The notes: generated by a model from the letters alone, not told the origin. A DNA stretch of 64,000 bases from Gramella sp. AN32 (GCF_023718305.1 NZ_QEYO01000010.1:1-64000), one strand, 5' to 3'. Positions 1-9,847 are shown, numbered from the stretch's first letter. Numbers and translations are program-made.

Positions 1-2
1 AA

Positions 3-791
3 CTTATAAAGGAAATCGGGAAAGACAATGTCATTGGCATCGCACGTACCCCTGAAAAGGCAAAAAATCTGGGCATTGAAATCCGTAAAGGAGACTACAA
101 CAATCGACAGGATTTCGATAGAGCCCTACAAGGGGTTGACACCGTTCTTTTGGTGTCGGGTATGGATAAACCCGGAAATAGAATTCAGCAACATAGAAAT
201 GTAATAGATGCCGCCAAGAAAAGCGGTGTTCAAAAGATAGTGTATACCAGTATCGTAGGAGATGAAGATAAAAACGCATTTAGCCCCATAGTACAAAGTA
301 ACAGGCAGACAGAAAAAGACATTCAAGAATCCGGTCTTCTATGGGCAATAGGTAGAAATGGAATCTACATTGAGCCAGATTTGGAGTATATGGACACCTA
401 TGTAAAAGAAGGTGAAATAAGGAACTGTGCGGGTGAGGGGAAATGTGCGTATACCAGCCGGGAGGAATTAGGGTCTGCCTACGCCAAAATGCTCATCGAA
501 GAAAAACACAACGGCCAGGTTTTCAATCTTGTGGGCGAACCCATTACCCAGAGTGAACTTGCAAATAAAATAAACCAAGTTTATAATACGAATCTCAAAT
601 ACAAGCCGGTTTCGGTAGAAGACTATGCAGCTGAAAGAAAAGAAGAATTAGGCGACTTTTTAGGAAGCGTTATTCCCGGTATTTATGAAGGAATCAAGAG
701 TGGAGCAAATGATGTTCCTTCCGATTTTGAAAAAGCTGCCGGAAGACCCCATAAAACTGTTTTAGAGATGATTCAAAACTATATAAATTGA
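3..791 (+). CDS. NmrA-like NAD(P)-binding oxidoreductase, 5' end outside window
   Basis: The open frame runs in from the left edge, so the N-terminal GxxGxxG dinucleotide-binding loop is not visible. Visible residues (VIGIARTPEKAKNLGIEIRK, then a GDYNN turn, then VDTVLLVSG) match the second and third strands of the NmrA / quinone oxidoreductase 2 branch of extended SDR proteins, and IVYTSIVGDE fits the active-site strand of that family. The ATG at 150 is internal and is not the true start. The gene ends 128 bp before the convergent LacI gene. Substrate cannot be read from the sequence; a quinone or a redox-sensor role is typical of the family. Confidence 0.7.
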   Translation, partial: LIKEIGKDNVIGIARTPEKAKNLGIEIRKGDYNNRQDFDRALQGVDTVLLVSGMDKPGNRIQQHRNVIDAAKKSGVQKIVYTSIVGDEDKNAFSPIVQSNRQTEKDIQESGLLWAIGRNGIYIEPDLEYMDTYVKEGEIRNCAGEGKCAYTSREELGSAYAKMLIEEKHNGQVFNLVGEPITQSELANKINQVYNTNLKYKPVSVEDYAAERKEELGDFLGSVIPGIYEGIKSGANDVPSDFEKAAGRPHKTVLEMIQNYIN

Positions 792-918
792 CCAAAACCG
801 GGAAGTACAAAGCTGTCTCTGTAGTATATAAACCCTGCAACTGAATAGTGAAGAAAAATGGTTTATTGAATATGAAACCGGAAGGATTTTTCAGGGACAG
901 ACTGGTGTCCATCATTGG

Positions 919-1944
919 CTATCGCTTTAAAGTAGATTCCCTGACTATGAGATTTGTTTGAATCTCTACAGTTTTCGTTGTAATATCGTTTTTAGGGTTT
1001 TCAATTTCGCCGATTAAAAATTTTACGGCGGTACGTCCTATTTTATTCCCGGGTTGATCTACAGTAGTGAGTTCCGGTTGGATTATGGTTGAATTTAACG
1101 AGTTGCTAAAACCTACTACCGCAATTTCCTCCGGAATTTTTATATTTAATTTATTGAGCGCTTTGATGGCCCCGATCGCCGCATTGTCTGTAATGGCAAA
1201 AATTGCATCCGGTCTTTTCTTCATGCTTAATAATATGTTTGCCAAACGCTCACCGTGAACCATTGAAATATCTTCAGTACTAAGAATTATCTTTTCATCG
1301 ACAGGGAGAGCATGTTCCCGAAGAGCCCTCAAATACCCCTGATATCTTTTTTCGGAATTATAGGAGTTCTCGGTTTCTTTCATGATGGCAATACGTGTTT
1401 TTCCAAGATTGATAAGATGTTCAACCGCATTAAAAGCTGCTTCTTCCTCATTGATTACTATTTGGGTACAGGGAACTTTATTTGATACTTTATCAAAAAG
1501 TACCATAGGTATGCGATTTAAAATTCCCAATATTTCATCTATATGGGTGGTCTTTCTTGCCAATGACATTAAAATTCCATCTACCCCAAATTGGGTCATG
1601 GTATTCAACATTTCAATCTGCTTTATTTCATTGTTCTTGGATTCTGAAATTATTACACGATAACCCTGAATTTCTGATTCTGCCAGTATACCTTCCAATA
1701 TTGTAGATGTGAATAAATGGGAAATGCTAGGCACTATAACCCCTAATATATGGGTTTCCTGTGATCGGAAACCTCTTGCAAACAAATTTGGCGCATAGTG
1801 CTTTTGCTTTGCCAACATTTTTACATTCTTTTTCGTTTCCGAATTTATATCGGGGTGGTCGTTCAGGGCTCTTGACACCGTTGAAATAGACAATCCAAGC
1901 TCCTCGGCAAGTTCCTTTAAGGTAGTATTTCTTTTTTTACTCAT
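919..1944 (-). CDS. LacI-family transcriptional regulator
   Basis: A 341-aa protein of standard LacI length. The N-terminal helix-turn-helix (residues about 8-35, LKELAEELGLSISTVSRALN) is followed by the hinge and a periplasmic-binding-protein-like effector domain (LGVIVPSISHLFTSTILEGI; GVDGILMSLA; PDAIFAITDNAAIGAIKAL; VVGFSN). It is divergent from the TonB receptor at 2101, and the 156-bp gap holds two LacI-type operator sequences, so it probably controls both itself and the downstream sugar genes. The neighbouring GH63 glycosidase and glycerate kinase suggest the effector is a glycosyl-glycerate or its breakdown product; that is inference. Confidence 0.93.
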   Translation of the reverse strand: MSKKRNTTLKELAEELGLSISTVSRALNDHPDINSETKKNVKMLAKQKHYAPNLFARGFRSQETHILGVIVPSISHLFTSTILEGILAESEIQGYRVIISESKNNEIKQIEMLNTMTQFGVDGILMSLARKTTHIDEILGILNRIPMVLFDKVSNKVPCTQIVINEEEAAFNAVEHLINLGKTRIAIMKETENSYNSEKRYQGYLRALREHALPVDEKIILSTEDISMVHGERLANILLSMKKRPDAIFAITDNAAIGAIKALNKLNIKIPEEIAVVGFSNSLNSTIIQPELTTVDQPGNKIGRTAVKFLIGEIENPKNDITTKTVEIQTNLIVRESTLKR

Positions 1945-1964
1945 TTATATATCACACTAAAATT

Positions 1965-1988
1965 GCAAACGTTACCGCAAACGTTTGC
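1965..1988. promoter_or_regulatory. Two adjacent LacI-type operators
   Basis: GCAAACGTTTGC at 1977-1988 is a perfect 12-bp palindrome with the central CG typical of LacI/PurR-family operators. Immediately before it, 1965-1976 reads GCAAACGTTACC, which keeps the left half-site and part of the right. The two sites are in phase with a 12-bp repeat. They lie 21-44 bp upstream of the LacI start and about 110-135 bp upstream of the TonB receptor start. Confidence 0.75.
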
Positions 1989-2100
1989 ATAAGTTTTTTG
2001 CAGTTTTTTTGTAAAAACACTATGCGATTCACATAATTTTAACTCCATATTAGCAATTTAACAATTTTAGAGTTGAACTAAATATTAAAATTCAATAATC

Positions 2101-4776
2101 ATGAAGAAAATTATTTTTTTAGTCATTGGTCTATTAATGGGTACGGGAAGCTTTGCTCAGACCGAAATTACGGGGACCGTAACGGACAATTCAGGGGTGC
2201 CTATCCCTGGAGCAAACATTCTTATTGTAGGAACTACTTTTGGAACCACATCAGATTTTGATGGTAACTATAATTTTACGGTGGATATCATAGGAAGCCA
2301 AATTCTAAGGGTTTCATATATAGGGTTTTCAACTTCAGAGAAAACCATAGAACTCGACGGAACTTCTATAAATGTAGATTTTGTGCTTCAATATGGTGGT
2401 CAACAATTAGATCAAATTGTATTGACAGCTTCTAGTACGTTCAGATCACAAAAGCTAGCTCCCTTGTCCATTAGTTCTTTGAAAATGACCGAAATAACAA
2501 AATTATCAGCTAACAGCCAGGCTGATATCCTTAGAAGTGTTCCCGGTATTACTGCGGAAGGTGGCGGTGGGGAAACTGCTACCAATATTTTTGTCAGAGG
2601 TCTGCCCTCCGGTGGACAGTACGTGTTTAATCCATTGCAATATGATGGTATGCCCCTGATGAGCACTTTCGGGTTAAATTCTTCTGCTCATGATGTATAT
2701 GCAAGACCAGACATAGGCTTTAAAGGCGTTGAATTTGTTCGGGGTGGGGCCGCAATATTATATGGAGCAGGTTCGGTGGCCGGCATAATTAACTACTCCA
2801 GTAAAACAGGGGATACCAATCCGGGTAATATCTTAAACCTGGAAGTTGCTGATCAGGGAAGGTTAAAAACAGATTTCTACAGTGGTGGCAAATTAGGAGG
2901 GGAAGACTCCAATACATTTTATGCTTTCACCGGGTTTGTACGTAAAGACCGGGGACCTATTGAAACAGGCCTTACCACCAGGGGTGTCCAGTTTAGAGGA
3001 AATATTAAGAAAAAGTTTGATAAAGGCTCGTTTATGTTGCATGGTCAATATATTAACGATAATGCACAATTCTACCTTCCTTTGCCACTAACTGGTGGAA
3101 GCAGGGAACGTATTGCCGGTAATGATGGAGAACCTGTAGAGCAATTGCTTACAGGTGAGTTAGCCAATACGTCTTTCAAAACCCCTGGCGGAGTATATGA
3201 AAGTCCTATAGCTGATGGGGTGTCAACTACAGGTGGGTACTTGATGGGAGACTTTAATTATGATTTTGAGGACGATCTTCGTTTAAAAGCAAAGATGAGA
3301 TATGCCAATTATGATCATAATTTTGCACTGTATGTTGGTGGTAGTGGAGATAACGGGAATCCTATTACTTTGGACAATTATGTAGAAAGCATAGCTCCCG
3401 GCAATCAGGGCTATACCGCATTATATCAGGGAGGTGCAGGTTCGCAGATCAACGGTTCAGACCTGGTTATAGATAATTTACATGTAGATAGATTACGGCC
3501 GATGACAGATTACTCCGGGGAGGTTTCCATGATTAAAACCATTACTACTGCTAATGATGGAAGTCATAATATTACCCTGGGAAGCTTTGTAGCGCGCACG
3601 GAAGCTGAAGACATAAATTACCAATATCGTGTTTTAACCGAGTTCAATAATAATCCCAGATTGGTAAACCTTAGTTATACCGATGCCGCTGGGGATAATG
3701 TCATCTATTCGGAAGGTGGGCTTTACAACAGGATAGGTCAAACGGCCAATAACTTCCTTTCACAAAATAGATTAGCCTTTTATCTTACAGATGAAATGAT
3801 TTTCGACCGATGGAGATTTGATGTTGGCTTTAGGTGGGAGTATACGGAAGGAGAAAATAATAGAGGCGGTATTTACTCGGAAACTGTCTATGATAATCCC
3901 GAATTGACAACAGGCTTAAGTGATGTACAATCTGCTGACGGTGCATTCTTAAGAACTAAAGTAAGAGCATCAGATTGGGCTTTGGCTCTTGCCGGCCTAT
4001 ACGAACTCACCGAAACTACTAATCTCTACGCGAATTTTTCAAGAGGATATTTTTTTCCACAATTAAGGGGTTTTGCACCGGTAGCCGGAATAGAAGAAAG
4101 TATTTATGAACCTGAAAATATCAATCAGTTTGAGCTTGGTGCCAAATTTGGCAATGAGAAACTCTCAGGATCTATCGCAGGATATTATGTAGGCCTTAAA
4201 GACAGGGTTCAAATTATTCAGGCAATCGAGGAAGGCCGTCTGGTAGATCAAACGCGGTCTGAACAAAACACAAAAACCATTGGTATAGAGGCTACCTGGG
4301 ATTATAGAATTACCAATACTCTAAGTTTTGTAGGTAGTGCTACTTATCAGGACCATGAAATAACTAAAAATATTGACGTCGATTTAGTAAATGGGGGTTC
4401 TACAGAAACCAACGTTGGTAACAAATTGGGCAGGCAACCCAACTTTCTGGGAAATGCAGGATTATACTTTGATAACCAAAAAGTTGACGCCAGTTTTAAC
4501 CTTAACCACACAGGAAAGAAATTCACCGATAATGTGAACACCATCGAGCTGGATGCTATTAATATTGCCCGTATTGGAGCGGGATACACCTTTGGTAAAC
4601 CTGATAACGATGAATCGTTACGGATAGGCTTTTCAGTATTTAATCTTTTTGATAGTAGCGGTATTACTGAAGGAAATCCAAGGGCGGGAGCCACAGGCCA
4701 GAGTGAACAGGACTTCTTTGTGGGGAGGCCCATATTACCAAGAAGAGCTTTCGTAACGGCAACCTTTAATTTCTAA
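2101..4776 (+). CDS. TonB-dependent outer membrane receptor, probably for a glycosyl-glycerate
   Basis: This 891-aa protein begins with a signal peptide ending ...GTGSFAQ, followed by a CarboxypepD_reg-like domain (residues about 22-100, ITGTVTDNSGVPIPGANI), a plug domain (about 108-235, with SQADILRSVPGI and GVEFVRGGAAILYGAGSVAG) and a long beta-barrel ending in aromatic TATFNF. It is closer to FecA/siderophore-type receptors than to SusC: it is shorter than most SusC proteins and no SusD follows. The next genes encode a cytoplasmic GH63 glycosidase, a symporter and a glycerate kinase, so the imported ligand is probably a small glycosyl-glycerate rather than iron. The family and location are firm; the ligand is inferred from context only. 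Confidence 0.92.
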   Translation: MKKIIFLVIGLLMGTGSFAQTEITGTVTDNSGVPIPGANILIVGTTFGTTSDFDGNYNFTVDIIGSQILRVSYIGFSTSEKTIELDGTSINVDFVLQYGGQQLDQIVLTASSTFRSQKLAPLSISSLKMTEITKLSANSQADILRSVPGITAEGGGGETATNIFVRGLPSGGQYVFNPLQYDGMPLMSTFGLNSSAHDVYARPDIGFKGVEFVRGGAAILYGAGSVAGIINYSSKTGDTNPGNILNLEVADQGRLKTDFYSGGKLGGEDSNTFYAFTGFVRKDRGPIETGLTTRGVQFRGNIKKKFDKGSFMLHGQYINDNAQFYLPLPLTGGSRERIAGNDGEPVEQLLTGELANTSFKTPGGVYESPIADGVSTTGGYLMGDFNYDFEDDLRLKAKMRYANYDHNFALYVGGSGDNGNPITLDNYVESIAPGNQGYTALYQGGAGSQINGSDLVIDNLHVDRLRPMTDYSGEVSMIKTITTANDGSHNITLGSFVARTEAEDINYQYRVLTEFNNNPRLVNLSYTDAAGDNVIYSEGGLYNRIGQTANNFLSQNRLAFYLTDEMIFDRWRFDVGFRWEYTEGENNRGGIYSETVYDNPELTTGLSDVQSADGAFLRTKVRASDWALALAGLYELTETTNLYANFSRGYFFPQLRGFAPVAGIEESIYEPENINQFELGAKFGNEKLSGSIAGYYVGLKDRVQIIQAIEEGRLVDQTRSEQNTKTIGIEATWDYRITNTLSFVGSATYQDHEITKNIDVDLVNGGSTETNVGNKLGRQPNFLGNAGLYFDNQKVDASFNLNHTGKKFTDNVNTIELDAINIARIGAGYTFGKPDNDESLRIGFSVFNLFDSSGITEGNPRAGATGQSEQDFFVGRPILPRRAFVTATFNF

Positions 4777-4810
4777 ACAAGTTAAGTTAGTATTTTAATT
4801 CATATATGCG

Positions 4811-4830
4811 TTGGAAGTTCATGCTTCCAA
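4811..4830. other. Small hairpin between TonB receptor and GH63 gene
   Basis: TTGGAAG at 4811-4817 pairs with CTTCCAA at 4824-4830 around a 6-nt loop, and the stem extends with one mismatch to GC/GC. There is no T-tract, so it may attenuate or stabilise the message between a membrane receptor and the enzyme genes rather than terminate it. Confidence 0.4.
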
Positions 4831-4851
4831 TGCAACCTTAACCATATAACT

Positions 4852-6162
4852 ATGAAAGAAAATTTAATCAATAGCGCGATTGATGTTTTAGACGCCAATT
4901 TTCAGAAGGGCGGCTTTACCATACCAAGCGAGGGACTTTATCCTTTTCAATGGAAGTGGGATTCCGGTTTCATTGCCATTGGGTTATCCCATTATAATAT
5001 AGAAAAAGCAAAAGCCGAAATTAAAACCCTGCTAGATGCTCAATGGGAAAACGGGTTTATTCCCCACATTGTTTTCCATAATGAAAATAAATCTTATTTT
5101 CCTGGAGCCGATTTCCATAGGTCTGAACTACACCCTTTATCCTCTAAAAAATTTAAATCAACGGGCATGACACAACCTCCCGTGACGGGCTTCGTCTTAC
5201 AGGAAATGTATCGAATAGCTGAAGATAAAGAAGATATGCTGAATTTTATTAAAGACAATATTGATAAGGTCTATCAAAACCATGGTTATTTTTATAAGCA
5301 TCGTGACCCGCAGGACGAGGGCCTGATGTACATCTACCACAACTGGGAATCAGGCACCGACAACTCCCCGGTTTGGGATGATATCTGGGATACTATGAAC
5401 CCTCCGGAATATAATTTTGAACGAAAGGATACCACCCATGTCGATGCTTCCCAACGCCCTTCAAATCGAGAATATGACCATTATTTGCATATTATAGAAA
5501 TCGCTAAGGAACATAACTATGACGACGCGAAAATAGCCGAATTATCTCCTTTTCTGGTTCAAGACCCGCTTTTCAACGCGATGTTGATCAAATCTAACCA
5601 GGCATTACTTGAACTATACGAATTAATTGGAGGAAAAGAGGCTGAAAAACTGAACCTGAGACAATGGCAGAAAAAAAGCATTAGTAGGTTCAATCAAAAA
5701 TTATTCAATAAAGAATTGGGTGCCTATGTACATTACGACCTGAGAAACGAAAAAGCTATTCCTCTTGTTTCATCATCCTCTTTTTCACCACTTTTTGCTG
5801 GGATACCTGACCAGGAAAGGGCTGAAATTTTATTGAAAACAATGTTGGATAAATTTGGGGGAGATGATAAATACCTATGTGCTTCCTTTGACCCCACCGA
5901 TGAAAGGTTCGATCCAAAAAAATACTGGAGAGGCCCGGTTTGGATCAATATGAACTGGTTGCTTTACTACGGTCTTAAAAATTATGGATTTGCGAAAGCT
6001 GCAGAACGTATTAAGGCAGATTCTGTGGAATTGATTGAACGAGATGGATTTTTTGAATATTTTGACTGTCGAAAAGAGACCGGAGAATCAAAAAGAACCG
6101 GATATGGGGGAAATAATTTCTCCTGGAGTGCCGCACTTTTGATAGATCTTTTGAAGAATTAA
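4852..6162 (+). CDS. GH63 family glycosidase, mannosylglycerate/glucosylglycerate hydrolase type
   Basis: At 436 aa it matches the short bacterial GH63 hydrolases that cleave mannosylglycerate or glucosylglycerate, and it is much shorter than YgjK-type GH63 enzymes. There is no signal peptide, so it should act in the cytoplasm. The (alpha/alpha)6-barrel signatures are visible: LYPFQWKWDSGF (29-40), QWENGFIPHIVFHNE (64-78), YFPGADF (82-88), HNWESGTDNSPVWDD (163-177) and FFEYFDCRKETG (400-411). By analogy with characterised enzymes, D170 would be the general acid and E402 the base. A glycerate kinase two genes downstream fits the predicted product, glycerate. Sequence alone does not separate mannosyl- from glucosylglycerate as substrate. 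Trehalase-like GH37 is the main alternative and fits the length poorly. Confidence 0.78.
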   Translation: MKENLINSAIDVLDANFQKGGFTIPSEGLYPFQWKWDSGFIAIGLSHYNIEKAKAEIKTLLDAQWENGFIPHIVFHNENKSYFPGADFHRSELHPLSSKKFKSTGMTQPPVTGFVLQEMYRIAEDKEDMLNFIKDNIDKVYQNHGYFYKHRDPQDEGLMYIYHNWESGTDNSPVWDDIWDTMNPPEYNFERKDTTHVDASQRPSNREYDHYLHIIEIAKEHNYDDAKIAELSPFLVQDPLFNAMLIKSNQALLELYELIGGKEAEKLNLRQWQKKSISRFNQKLFNKELGAYVHYDLRNEKAIPLVSSSSFSPLFAGIPDQERAEILLKTMLDKFGGDDKYLCASFDPTDERFDPKKYWRGPVWINMNWLLYYGLKNYGFAKAAERIKADSVELIERDGFFEYFDCRKETGESKRTGYGGNNFSWSAALLIDLLKN

Positions 6163-6191
6163 CAATCATATTTATTTCAATAGGGAAAGTG

Positions 6192-6223
6192 TTTTTTTCA
6201 GAAGAGTATAATCCTGAAAAAAA
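6192..6223. terminator. Hairpin after GH63 gene
   Basis: TTTTTTTCAG at 6192-6201 is complementary to CTGAAAAAAA at 6214-6223 around a 12-nt loop. It lies in the 164-bp gap between the GH63 and symporter genes, so it may cause partial termination or protect the mRNA 3' end. Confidence 0.5.
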
Positions 6224-6326
6224 GTTTTCACCATTCAACCCGTAAATAAATTATTTTAGTGAAATACCTGAAAAATAGTAGTGTTGTAGCCATCAGGAGC
6301 AATTTATTTTAAAATAAGATAAACCA

Positions 6327-7931
6327 ATGAATTATTTAGATTACATCGTTATTTTCGTTTATCTGGTCGGTTTTTTAGGCCTTGGCTTTCTATTCAAAGA
6401 AAATAATAGCTCTGGAGATTATTTTCTGGGGGGAAGAAAAACTTCCTGGCTACCCTTAAGTCTTTCCGCTATGGCCACCCAGCTTTCGGCCATTAGTTTT
6501 GTATCGGCTCCTGCTTTTGTGGGTCTAAAAGATGGGGGTGGTATGCAATGGCTCACCTATGAATTCGGGGTACCCTTAGCCATGGCATTTTTATTGATCG
6601 CCCTGTTGCCCACCCTTTACAAATCTGGAATAATCAGTGTTTATGAATATCTGGAAAAACGTTTCGATGCTTCTTCAAGATTGCTTATAAGTTTTGTTTT
6701 TCAGATTAGCAGATCGGTGGCTACGGGGGTGATGGTCTATACCATGGCTTTGATCCTGCAGGCTACCATTCAGTTAGATTTTTGGATATCGATACTAATC
6801 ATTGGCCTTATTACCATGATCTACTCTTTCCAGGGAGGAATGAAAGCGGTTATTTGGGGCGATGTAATTCAAATGAGCATTCTCTTCCTGGGCATTATCA
6901 TCTGTTTATTTTATGGATTTAGTGAACTTGGCGGTTTGGATAATTTCCTAACCCATGTAGACCAGGATCGGATTACCGCTATCGACTTTAATAAATGGGG
7001 ATTTAACAATGCCGATGGCAATGATGAATTTGGTTTCTGGCCGATGGTTATCGGGGGCTTTTTTCTATATGCTTCTTATTATGGAACAGACCAAACACAA
7101 TCGCAACGATTGTTATCCTCAAGCAGCATGTCTAATTTGAAGAAATTGATGATGGCCAATGGTTTGCTACGGTTCCCTTTTACATTAACCTATTGCATTA
7201 TGGGTCTTGTTTTAGGTACCTTATTAATGCAGGATGTAGGTTTTCAGGAACAAATAGAAAGCGTTTACCAGGCCAATATTTCTTCTTTGCAAGGTAAAAA
7301 AGCTGATTTGATGGTGCCGGTCTTTATCATCAAATATTTGCCCAATGGGGTTATTGGAATATTAATAGTTGCAATTATGTCGGCGGCCATGTCAACCTTA
7401 AGTTCTACGGTTAATTCCCTTTCAGCTGTTACCATGGAAGATTTTGTGAAACGTTTTAAGCCTGGTATGCCAGATATGAAGTATGTCTTCTATTCAAGGT
7501 TGTTATCTATATTCTGGGGACTCGTATGTTTGTTCTTCGCTTTTTTTGCGGGTAATATCGAAGGGACGGTTATTGAAGTTATCAATAAGATCAGCTCCGT
7601 TTTTTACGGACCTATTTTGGCTGCGTTTATCCTCGGTATTCTTACTAAAAAGACCCATGCACTTGGTGCCAATATCGGGATTGTAGCAGGGGTGTTATTC
7701 AATATCTATTTATGGTTGTATGTGCCCCAGATATTTTGGTTCTGGTGGAATGCCCTGGGTTGCGTGGTGACCATCCTAATAGCTCTCGCAGTAAGTTATA
7801 CCGTTAAAAGAAAAATCAACGAAGGCCTGGAGGTGGTTTATTATTCCGGTAAAAAGGAGGTTTTGATCCTGGTGGGTTACTTTATTGCCATTGTTTTGTT
7901 CAGCTGGTATTTCCCTCATCTTTTAAACTAA
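6327..7931 (+). CDS. Sodium:solute symporter (SSS family)
   Basis: A 534-aa polytopic membrane protein with about 13-14 predicted helices. It opens with LDYIVIFVYLVGFLGLGF, followed by the SSS-typical DYFLGGRKTSWLPLSLSAMATQLSAISF. The SAAMSTLSSTVNSLSAVTMEDF stretch is the conserved sodium-site region of sugar-type SSS members. It lies between the GH63 hydrolase and glycerate kinase genes on the same strand, with only an 11-bp gap to the kinase, so it is the likely inner-membrane importer of the intact glycoside. Family assignment is secure; substrate is inferred from neighbours. Confidence 0.92.
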   Translation: MNYLDYIVIFVYLVGFLGLGFLFKENNSSGDYFLGGRKTSWLPLSLSAMATQLSAISFVSAPAFVGLKDGGGMQWLTYEFGVPLAMAFLLIALLPTLYKSGIISVYEYLEKRFDASSRLLISFVFQISRSVATGVMVYTMALILQATIQLDFWISILIIGLITMIYSFQGGMKAVIWGDVIQMSILFLGIIICLFYGFSELGGLDNFLTHVDQDRITAIDFNKWGFNNADGNDEFGFWPMVIGGFFLYASYYGTDQTQSQRLLSSSSMSNLKKLMMANGLLRFPFTLTYCIMGLVLGTLLMQDVGFQEQIESVYQANISSLQGKKADLMVPVFIIKYLPNGVIGILIVAIMSAAMSTLSSTVNSLSAVTMEDFVKRFKPGMPDMKYVFYSRLLSIFWGLVCLFFAFFAGNIEGTVIEVINKISSVFYGPILAAFILGILTKKTHALGANIGIVAGVLFNIYLWLYVPQIFWFWWNALGCVVTILIALAVSYTVKRKINEGLEVVYYSGKKEVLILVGYFIAIVLFSWYFPHLLN

Positions 7932-7942
7932 AAAACTTCACT

Positions 7943-9094
7943 ATGAAATTCGTAATAGCCCCCGATAAATTTAAAGGTTCCCTCACCGGTTTTGAATTTT
8001 GTGATGCCGTAGAGGAAGGTTTAAGTATGGTATTTCCAGATGCCGAAATCTTAAAAATGCCCCTGGCCGATGGCGGCGATGGCACCATCGAGGTCGTTAA
8101 ACACTATCTAAAGGGTGAAAAGATAATGATAACGGCCAACGACCCATTGTTTCGCCCTATTAAAGCTTCTTATTTATATTCCGCTGAAAGTAATGTCGCC
8201 TATGTAGAAATGGCAGAAGCATCGGGCCTTAATTTACTTAATAAGCAGGAGAGAAACTGTCTGTACACTTCAACCTTCGGTACAGGGGAACTTATTCTAG
8301 ATGCATTAAAAAAAGGAGCGAAGGAAATTATTGTTGGGGTTGGTGGAAGCGCTACCAACGATGGCGGTATGGGAATGGCAAGCGCATTGGGTTATCAATT
8401 CTTAGACAAGAATGGTCGGGAATTGAAACCAATTGGTAAAAATCTGGTGGAAGTGGCAAAAATAGATACCTCAAATGTACCTCGTAAACTGCAGGAGGCT
8501 AAAATTAAGGTGGCCTGTGACGTTTCAAATCCCTTTCATGGAATGAAGGGAGCGGCAAAAGTTTATGCCGCCCAGAAAGGGGCTTCCTTAGAAGAAATTG
8601 AAAGCCTGGATAAAGGCTTACGAAATTTTTCAAAAATTATAATGGAAAAGTATGCCATTGAACTTCAAAAGATAAAGGGTTCTGGAGCTGCCGGTGGTAT
8701 TGGTGGTGGGGCTATTGTTTTCCTTAACGGTAAATTGAACTCGGGTATAGAAATGATTAAGGAGCTCGCTAATTTTGATATAGCAATTAAGAATACCGAT
8801 TGGATTATAACCGGAGAAGGAAAACTTGATGAACAAACATTATCCGGAAAAACAATTAATGGGGTTGTAAAGTCTGCTAAACTCAATAATACTCCCGTAG
8901 CCGCCTTTTGCGGATCCATTGATCTCTCCATTGAGCATCAGCAGAAATTAGGAGTAATTTATGCAACTTCAATTGTCCAGGGCGTTTCTAATTTGGACCA
9001 GGCAATGAAATTTAGCTTTCCTAATCTGGTTTATACAACATATAACTTTGCGAATTTTTTAAAATTTACTTATAAGGGAAATTACATCCGTTAA
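7943..9094 (+). CDS. Glycerate kinase (GarK/GlxK family)
   Basis: This 383-aa protein has the N-terminal MKFVIAPDKFKGSLTGFEF, the PLADGGDGTIEV loop, GVGGSATNDGGMGMASALGY and GAAGGIGGGAIVFLNGKLNSGI, all hallmarks of type I glycerate kinases. The family phosphorylates D-glycerate to 2-phosphoglycerate (a few members make 3-phosphoglycerate), feeding lower glycolysis. The start 11 bp after the symporter stop implies one transcript. It supplies the metabolic reason for the GH63 hydrolase upstream: the aglycone released from mannosyl- or glucosylglycerate is glycerate. No hexose kinase or hexose isomerase is present nearby. Confidence 0.93.
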   Translation: MKFVIAPDKFKGSLTGFEFCDAVEEGLSMVFPDAEILKMPLADGGDGTIEVVKHYLKGEKIMITANDPLFRPIKASYLYSAESNVAYVEMAEASGLNLLNKQERNCLYTSTFGTGELILDALKKGAKEIIVGVGGSATNDGGMGMASALGYQFLDKNGRELKPIGKNLVEVAKIDTSNVPRKLQEAKIKVACDVSNPFHGMKGAAKVYAAQKGASLEEIESLDKGLRNFSKIIMEKYAIELQKIKGSGAAGGIGGGAIVFLNGKLNSGIEMIKELANFDIAIKNTDWIITGEGKLDEQTLSGKTINGVVKSAKLNNTPVAAFCGSIDLSIEHQQKLGVIYATSIVQGVSNLDQAMKFSFPNLVYTTYNFANFLKFTYKGNYIR

Positions 9095-9847
9095 AATTTG
9101 TTTTTTTTACTTGAACTATTTGGACTTGTTTGGAAGAATTGAAAAATAAAGGGAGGGAATAGCAAGAGGGTAACGGGCAAAGCCACGTTACAATCCATTT
9201 CCCCTTAGTTTTGATTTCATTTAATAGTAAATAGCGATGAATCGTATGAAATAAAAAAATCCCTTCAAACTTTTTTACTAAAAAATGCTCACAGCCCTGT
9301 AAAATCGGTGAAATTTTTACTAAAAAACATCATTTTTAGAAAATAATTCTTACGAATTGTATGGGATATAATATCAAAGAACTTATTGGAAATGTTAGTA
9401 GATTTTAGTTAACAATAAAGAACGTTTACCACATTTCTTTCATTTCGCTAAATGCTACATTTCAGAAAAAGAGGTTCACTAAAAAAGTCTTGGACAAGAG
9501 CCAAAAAGTTATTAGTAAAATCACTGTAAATATAAGGTTGCAAAACTTTTTGACTCAAGTCCGCCAGATTTGAGTACAACCCTATTGGATAAAAAATTAT
9601 CCCGATCTGCATTTCAATATCTTTCTACCTATTCTTGCCTTACCTTTTGATTCTAAAGAAACAGGATTTGAAATTAGCGGCCTGCATAAAGCCGCTTTGC
9701 TTTTTATAAGGCCTTTCCTAATTCCAATTCCTGAAATGGAATGGAATCAAAAGGTAAGGCGTACAGCTCTGAAAGAAGTAAATAAAAATAAGTTGAAAAA
9801 ATCCTTTTCATTTAATCTTACTATGTTCTTTCATAGATAAATGAACC

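Noticed and set aside
844..930. Short frame NSEEKWFIEYETGRIFQ... between the first gene and lacI
   Set aside because: No start codon and only 28 codons; it might be a gene relic but has no family signature.
9095..9160. Left boundary of island B just after glycerate kinase
   Set aside because: The repeat arm begins nearby, but no copy of the 15-mer att core was found, so the boundary is not supported.
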